Shown piece by piece: positions 45,924-50,228 of a stretch of 50,228 nt of DNA. Position numbers and translations under genes: made by a program. The notes beneath the pieces are model-generated. The model did no database searches. It was not told the DNA's origin and saw only the letters and a list, made by a program, of their open reading frames with translations. The DNA is from Deltaproteobacteria bacterium. GTDB taxonomy: Bacteria; Desulfobacterota; Desulfuromonadia; Desulfuromonadales; Geopsychrobacteraceae. The first letter of the stretch is position 1. Each line of letters begins with the position of its first letter. The stretch covers positions 1 to 50,228 of the forward strand of contig JAJRRT010000019.1 of NCBI GenBank assembly GCA_024279255.1, in the 5' to 3' direction.

Positions 45924-47186
45924 TTGGCTATTAGCGCAATAAAAGGGATGAATGATATTTTGCCGGGGGATGTTGAGACCTGGCAGTTCCTTGAGCAAAA
46001 GGTTCGAGAAGTTTTCGGGACCTATGGGTTTAACGAAATACGAACCCCTGTGGCAGAAAAAACCGAACTCTTCTGTCGTTCGATTGGTGAGGCTACCGAT
46101 ATTGTCGAAAAGGAGATGTATACCTTTCTCGACAAGAGCGAGAAGAACAGTTTGACGCTACGTCCGGAAGGGACAGCGCCGGTCATGCGGTCGTTTATAC
46201 AGAACCGGTTACATACTCTTGATCCGGTCAATAAACTCTACTACATGGGCCCGATGTTTCGTTATGAGCGCCCGCAAAAGGGTCGTTATCGTCAATTCCA
46301 TCAGATTGGTGCTGAAGTCATCGGGGTGGAAAACCCAATGATCGATGCTCAGCTGTTGGCGATGCTACACCACTACTTTTGCGAAATAGGAATTGAGGCT
46401 GTGCAGCTGCAGGTCAACTCTCTCGGTTGCCCTGCCTGTCGACCGGCTTATCGTCAAATCCTGATTAGTTATCTAGAATCACGGCTCGATACTCTGTGCG
46501 GGGACTGTCAGCGTCGCTATCAAACCAATCCGCTACGGGTCCTTGATTGCAAAGTTCCGAGCTGCAAGGAATCAACAATAGCCGCGCCGTCGGTACTTGA
46601 TCATCTGTGCGGTGAATGTGAAGAACATTTTGACGCCGTAAAGAAGCATCTTTGCACATTGAGTATTCCTTTTGTGGTCAATGCACGTATGGTCAGAGGA
46701 CTTGATTACTATGTGCGGACTACCTTTGAGCTGGTGACGGATCAACTTGGGTCTCAAAATGCGGTTGCGGCTGGCGGGCGTTACGATGGTTTGGTTGAAA
46801 GTCTGGATGGTCCTGCTCTGCCGGGGATAGGTTTTGCTATCGGTGTCGAGCGGCTGGTGCTGATGAAGGGCGAAGCGAAGGTACCAGCCCGGCGTCCTGA
46901 CCTCTTTATTGCTGCGATGGGTGAAGAGGCTGCAGACAAAGCCTTTGTTTTGATGTCGCAGTTGCAGCGCGCGGGGATCAGGGCTGAAATGGATTATCAG
47001 GGGAAGAGCCTTAAGGCACAAATGCGTCGCGCCAATAAGCTGGCAGCGCGTTATTCCCTTGTTTTGGGAGAGCAGGAGCTACAAAGTGGAGAAGCGGATC
47101 TGAAGGATATGGATCAGAGCACTCAGCGAAAAGTTGTACTCAGCGAGCTCGTTGATCTGATGGGACAATTTCGAGCTTCAGCTTGA
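45924..47186 (+). CDS. hisS: Histidyl-tRNA synthetase
   Basis: Charges tRNA-His with histidine. The TTG at 45924 is chosen: AGAGGA lies 8 nt upstream and the protein then starts AISAIKGMNDILPGD like most bacterial HisRS (420 aa). A TTG at 45903 would add seven residues. Class II motifs are present: motif 2 FRYERPQKGRYRQFHQ, histidine motifs VRGLDYYVRTTFE and AAGGRYDGL, and the C-terminal motif 3 GIGFAIGVERLVL. The anticodon-binding domain is at about 325-420. aspS follows 100 nt later. Confidence 0.97.
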   Translation: MAISAIKGMNDILPGDVETWQFLEQKVREVFGTYGFNEIRTPVAEKTELFCRSIGEATDIVEKEMYTFLDKSEKNSLTLRPEGTAPVMRSFIQNRLHTLDPVNKLYYMGPMFRYERPQKGRYRQFHQIGAEVIGVENPMIDAQLLAMLHHYFCEIGIEAVQLQVNSLGCPACRPAYRQILISYLESRLDTLCGDCQRRYQTNPLRVLDCKVPSCKESTIAAPSVLDHLCGECEEHFDAVKKHLCTLSIPFVVNARMVRGLDYYVRTTFELVTDQLGSQNAVAAGGRYDGLVESLDGPALPGIGFAIGVERLVLMKGEAKVPARRPDLFIAAMGEEAADKAFVLMSQLQRAGIRAEMDYQGKSLKAQMRRANKLAARYSLVLGEQELQSGEADLKDMDQSTQRKVVLSELVDLMGQFRASA

Positions 47187-47286
47187 CCTGAAAAGACTGC
47201 TATCTTTATAATCCCCGTTTTGATTTTCATTACAGAAAATCATGCAGTTTAATGTACTTATATAAACAGATACACGGAGGTCGACC

Positions 47287-49074
47287 TTGAACGATACATT
47301 AGGAAATTGGAAGCGGACTCAACTTTGCGGAACTGTAACAGCAGAACAGATGGGGCAGGAGGTCTGTGTGATGGGCTGGGTGCAACGCCGCCGCGACCAT
47401 GGAGGTCTTATCTTTATAGATCTACGTGACCGCGAAGGCGTCTTACAGTTGGCGCTCGATCCTGATCGTGATCTGGAGTCTCATAAAAAAGCCGCCCAGG
47501 TTCGCAACGAATTTGTTGTTGCCGTCAAGGGCAAGGTGTCGCCGCGCCCAGAGGGAACGGTTAACCCCAAAATGAAGACCGGCGAAATTGAGATTGAGGT
47601 TAGTGAACTCAAAATTCTCAACCGCTCTGAAACTCCTCCTTTTATGCTTGATGAATATAGCGATGTTGCAGAAAATATCCGTCTGAAGTATCGCTATCTC
47701 GACCTGCGTCGTACTTCCGTTCAGGAGAACCTGATGCTGAGGCATCGCGTTTCGCGTACGGTTCGTAGTTATCTTGATGAGCACGGCTTTCTCGATATCG
47801 AAACGCCGGTTCTGACTAAGAGTACCCCTGAAGGGGCGCGTGATTATCTGGTGCCGAGTCGGGTGAATAATGGTCAGTTTTTTGCGTTGCCACAATCTCC
47901 CCAGCTTTTCAAGCAGTTGTTGATGGTTTCCGGTTTCGATCGTTATGCTCAGATTGTCAAATGTTTCCGTGATGAAGATCTGCGTGCAGATCGTCAACCT
48001 GAGTTTACTCAAATTGATTGTGAGATGAGTTTTGTTGATCGTGACGATGTTATGACTATTATGGAAGGGATGATCTCTCGTGTTTTCAAGGAGGGTATAG
48101 GAGTTGAGATCCCTGAATCGCTGCCGCGTATCACCTATGCCGAAGCACTCGATAAGTATGGTGTCGATAACCCAGACTTACGTTTTGGCCTTGAACTGAT
48201 AGAATTGACTGAGATCGTTAAGGGTTGTGGATTCAAGGTTTTTGCTGAAGTCGCTAACAATGGCGGACTGGTCAAGGCGATTAATGTTAAGGGCGCCGCG
48301 ACTTTCTCACGTAAAGAGCTTGATGACCTGACCGCATTTGCCGGTATCTACGGGGCCAAGGGGATGGCATGGGTCAAGGTCAACGCTGATGGCTGGCAAT
48401 CGCCGATCGCCAAATTTTTTACTCCTGAAGAGCTCAAGTCGATAGAGCAAGCGATGGGTGCAGAAGAGGGGGATTTGTTACTTTTTATTGCCGATTCGTT
48501 CAAGATAGCAAATGAATCACTCGGTCGATTGCGCCAGCATTTGGGGCAAAAACTTGGCTTGGCAAAGAAGGACGATTACAGTTTTGTTTGGGTCACCGAC
48601 TTTCCGCTTTTCGAGTGGTCCGAGGAGGAACAGCGTCATTTTGCAGTTCATCATCCATTTACTGCGCCACTCGACGAGGATGTCCCTCTGCTTGCAACCG
48701 ATCCTGGTAAGGCTCGCGCACAAGCATACGACCTTGTTTTGAATGGTTCTGAGATTGGTGGTGGCTCAATTCGTATTCATGACCAGTCCGTTCAGAAGGC
48801 AATGTTCGGTCTTCTGGGGATTGACGAAGATGAAGCGCGTGAGAAGTTTGGGTTTTTACTCGATGCTCTCAGCTTTGGTGCGCCGCCACATGGTGGAATT
48901 GCCTTTGGCCTAGATCGTTTGGTCATGATTCTCGCCGGAACTGATTCGATTCGTGATGTTATCGCTTTTCCGAAAACCCAGAAAGCAACTTGCTTACTCT
49001 CCGAAGCCCCTGGAGGGGTGAGTGAGAAGCAACTGCAGGAATTAGGAATTCGTTTACGTAAGCCGGTTCAGTAG
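47287..49074 (+). CDS. aspS: Aspartyl-tRNA synthetase
   Basis: Charges tRNA-Asp with aspartate. The 595-aa bacterial-type enzyme has an N-terminal OB anticodon-binding domain (about 1-110; [19 protein letters not shown]), class II catalytic motifs ([49 protein letters not shown]) and the GAD insertion domain (about 290-420). The start is a TTG behind GGAGG. Whether it is discriminating or also charges tRNA-Asn is not decidable here. A GATTTTC/GAAAATC inverted repeat (47222-47241) is in its upstream gap. Confidence 0.97.
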   Translation: MNDTLGNWKRTQLCGTVTAEQMGQEVCVMGWVQRRRDHGGLIFIDLRDREGVLQLALDPDRDLESHKKAAQVRNEFVVAVKGKVSPRPEGTVNPKMKTGEIEIEVSELKILNRSETPPFMLDEYSDVAENIRLKYRYLDLRRTSVQENLMLRHRVSRTVRSYLDEHGFLDIETPVLTKSTPEGARDYLVPSRVNNGQFFALPQSPQLFKQLLMVSGFDRYAQIVKCFRDEDLRADRQPEFTQIDCEMSFVDRDDVMTIMEGMISRVFKEGIGVEIPESLPRITYAEALDKYGVDNPDLRFGLELIELTEIVKGCGFKVFAEVANNGGLVKAINVKGAATFSRKELDDLTAFAGIYGAKGMAWVKVNADGWQSPIAKFFTPEELKSIEQAMGAEEGDLLLFIADSFKIANESLGRLRQHLGQKLGLAKKDDYSFVWVTDFPLFEWSEEEQRHFAVHHPFTAPLDEDVPLLATDPGKARAQAYDLVLNGSEIGGGSIRIHDQSVQKAMFGLLGIDEDEAREKFGFLLDALSFGAPPHGGIAFGLDRLVMILAGTDSIRDVIAFPKTQKATCLLSEAPGGVSEKQLQELGIRLRKPVQ

Positions 49075-49106
49075 CAATACACAGAGCTTATTTGATAAAG
49101 GGTTTG

Positions 49107-49757
49107 ATGTTTTCTAAAAAGATTCTTCTGATATGTGGGTTTTTGCTTGTGGCGGGCTGCGCCGGTCGGCCACAAGTCGAACTCGAGATTGTCCGTAACG
49201 AAGTCGCCAAGGCCTATGTGCGTGGGGCCAAGGTTTTAGCCACAAACGATTATGACGCTGCTTCATCCGCACTGCACGATGCAGAGAATCTTGTCTATCG
49301 AAAGAAGTTTGGAGAAGCTCGTGAGGTTTTGAATCGGGCTCTTTTGCATGCGACGAAGGCTACGGCCATCTCTGAGGAAAGAGCGGCAGAGCTTGAAAGG
49401 CAATATCAGGCTGACATTAAGCCTAAGGTCGTTATTGTCAAAAAGAGAGTGGAACCGCCGGTCAAGAAAAAAATAGTAGTTCCTAAACCAAAACCTGAGC
49501 CAGTGAAGCCTGAAATTGTTTTTCTAAATCTTGTCACAGTTTCGGTTGGGGAGACACTGTTTAGCCTTTCCAGCCGAAGAGACATTTATGGCGAGCCCTT
49601 TCTTTGGCCGTTAATTTATAAGGCCAATCGGGACCAGATTAAGGATCCTCAGCAAATATATGAAGGGCAGGTCTTTACTGTCCCGCGAGATAAGAATGAT
49701 CAGGAACTGGCCGCTGCTCGAAAAGAGGCCAGGGAGTCTGATTTGTTTCCTCGTTAA
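49107..49757 (+). CDS. LysM-domain lipoprotein
   Basis: The ATG at 49107 follows AAAGGG and gives 216 aa; a TTG at 49092 would extend it by five residues. A lipoprotein signal ends in the lipobox LVAGC (Cys near 18). A helical DUF4398-like segment follows (about 30-85; YDAASSALHDAENLVYRKKFGEAR), then a Pro/Lys/Val-rich linker (about 105-140) and a C-terminal LysM domain (about 145-205; VTVSVGETLFSLSSRRDIYG, DPQQIYEGQVFTVPR). LysM binds peptidoglycan, so it probably links the outer membrane to the cell wall. It is closed by a strong terminator. Confidence 0.9.
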   Translation: MFSKKILLICGFLLVAGCAGRPQVELEIVRNEVAKAYVRGAKVLATNDYDAASSALHDAENLVYRKKFGEAREVLNRALLHATKATAISEERAAELERQYQADIKPKVVIVKKRVEPPVKKKIVVPKPKPEPVKPEIVFLNLVTVSVGETLFSLSSRRDIYGEPFLWPLIYKANRDQIKDPQQIYEGQVFTVPRDKNDQELAAARKEARESDLFPR

Positions 49758-49786
49758 ATCGTATATGCCTTAAAATGGATATAAGT

Positions 49787-49830
49787 CGGCCTGGACAGTT
49801 CACCACAATGAATTGTCCAGGCCGTTTTTT
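49787..49830 (+). terminator. Strong rho-independent terminator after the LysM gene
   Basis: A 16-bp stem (49787-49802 with 49809-49824, one G·T wobble), 6-nt loop CCACAA and a run of six Ts (49825-49830). This ends the hisS-aspS-lysM transcript and separates it from the downstream isocitrate dehydrogenase. Confidence 0.93.
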
Positions 49831-49883
49831 GTTGTTGATAATTGGCTTTGTTTCAGGAAATGTCCTCAAATTCGGACCCATTC

Positions 49884-49904
49884 TTTCATCTGTGACAGAT
49901 GAAA
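49884..49904. promoter_or_regulatory. Perfect 21-bp dyad upstream of isocitrate dehydrogenase
   Basis: TTTCATCTGT (49884-49893), a central G, then its exact reverse complement (49895-49904). With a single central base it cannot form an ideal RNA hairpin, so a dimeric protein operator is more likely. It is centred 75 nt before the -35 box at 49969. Confidence 0.6.
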
Positions 49905-49968
49905 TCTTTACATTCGAAAGTCTTGTAGATGCAGGGCTTGAATCGTCTTTTGACGGTCTTGTTTTCAC

Positions 49969-49997
49969 TTGACAGTCAAGCATGTTTTGCATACTGT
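49969..49997 (+). promoter_or_regulatory. Sigma-70 promoter for isocitrate dehydrogenase
   Basis: TTGACA (49969-49974) and TACTGT (49992-49997) are separated by 17 nt. The palindrome TGTATACA (49995-50002) overlaps the -10 box and resembles GntR/FadR-type half sites, so a repressor could block it (inference). Confidence 0.65.
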
Positions 49998-50125
49998 ATA
50001 CAACGTTCTCGGGCGATTTGGCTACTGATTGAAGATGTAAAGTATTGAAATTTAAATGAAAAATGGTCGACCTGTTTATTTCGCTTATGGCATTAATGGG
50101 ATTAAAACTTCAAGGAGAGAGAAGA

Positions 50126-50228
50126 ATGGCAAAGATTATCTGGTCCGAAATTGATGAAGCACCGGCATTGGCTACCTATGCTTTTCTGCCGATCGTTCAG
50201 GCATTTTGTAAAGGCACTGGCGTTGACG
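50126..50228 (+). CDS. icd: Monomeric NADP-dependent isocitrate dehydrogenase, 3'-truncated by window edge
   Basis: Oxidatively decarboxylates isocitrate to 2-oxoglutarate with NADP in the TCA cycle. Only the first 34 codons are in the window: ATG behind a strong AAGGAGAGAG site, then [20 protein letters not shown] and [14 protein letters not shown]. The [13 protein letters not shown] segment is the recognisable N terminus of the roughly 740-aa monomeric type, which differs from the homodimeric E. coli Icd. The call rests on this short stretch. Confidence 0.8.
   Translation, partial: MAKIIWSEIDEAPALATYAFLPIVQAFCKGTGVD

Larger units (their letters stand above)
49831..50125. other. 295-nt control region before isocitrate dehydrogenase
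   Basis: No gene is visible. It contains a perfect 21-bp dyad (49884-49904), a good sigma-70 promoter (49969-49997) with an 8-bp palindrome over its -10 box, and a leader of about 120 nt ending in the ribosome site AAGGAGAGAG. Confidence 0.6.

Noticed and set aside
49775..49972. 65-codon plus-strand frame after the LysM gene
   Set aside because: It runs through the terminator stem and the 21-bp dyad and has no ribosome site.

Overview
The window reads as chromosome of a Gram-negative bacterium with lipopolysaccharide, of moderate GC. The order pyrG-kdsA-kdsD-kdsC-lptC-lptA-lptB-rpoN-hpf-ptsN-hprK-rapZ-PTS, the many c-di-GMP enzymes, a FatA-like acyl-ACP thioesterase and a monomeric isocitrate dehydrogenase suggest a member of the Desulfuromonadales (Geobacter/Desulfuromonas/Pelobacter relatives, former Deltaproteobacteria). 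That placement is inference from gene content and remembered gene order; no 16S gene or other marker search was possible. I see no rRNA, tRNA, CRISPR array, IS element or prophage.

Region 1 (1-14633, + strand) is one long, tightly packed gene series. It starts with CTP synthase (5' end outside the window), then the Kdo branch (KdsA, KdsD, KdsC) and LPS export (LptC, LptA, LptB). Sigma-54, a long-form hibernation factor and, after a terminator, the phosphotransferase block follow: EIIA-Ntr, HPr kinase, RapZ, mannose-type EIIA, EIIB, EIIC, EIID, HPr and Enzyme I. The PTS appears complete, with both a transport limb (IIC/IID) and a regulatory limb (HprK acting on HPr Ser45). metK (14741-15910) has its own promoter and a strong terminator.

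Region 2 (15973-29068, - strand) holds the agmatine-to-putrescine pair aguA/aguB, the manganese exporter mntP, a cyclophilin, a large sensor histidine kinase, a REC-PAS-GGDEF-EAL regulator, a three-gene MoxR ATPase/VWA/small-protein unit, and a membrane GGDEF protein downstream of an SH3/coiled-coil anchor protein.

Region 3 (29232-50228, + strand) holds an acyl-ACP thioesterase, a 65-aa protein, aminopeptidase N, an SDR-like protein, an EI24 membrane protein, a TPR metallopeptidase, fructose-1,6-bisphosphatase, a secreted two-domain protein, ComEC, a REC-GAF-GGDEF regulator, a large TPR protein, a class III adenylate cyclase, hisS, aspS, a LysM lipoprotein and the first codons of a monomeric isocitrate dehydrogenase.

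Most of the content is ordinary housekeeping. The less explained items are: the complete mannose-type PTS with HPr kinase; the MoxR/VWA/136-aa unit, whose VWA protein has lost the glutamate of its HExxH-like motif; a 14-bp tandem repeat (about 4.5 copies) between the GGDEF-EAL regulator and the sensor kinase; a structured leader and GTTTAAC motifs in front of the GGDEF-EAL gene; and perfect dyads at 10144, 27174 and 49884. I found no clear candidate for a wholly new system; the MoxR/VWA unit and the leader elements come nearest.
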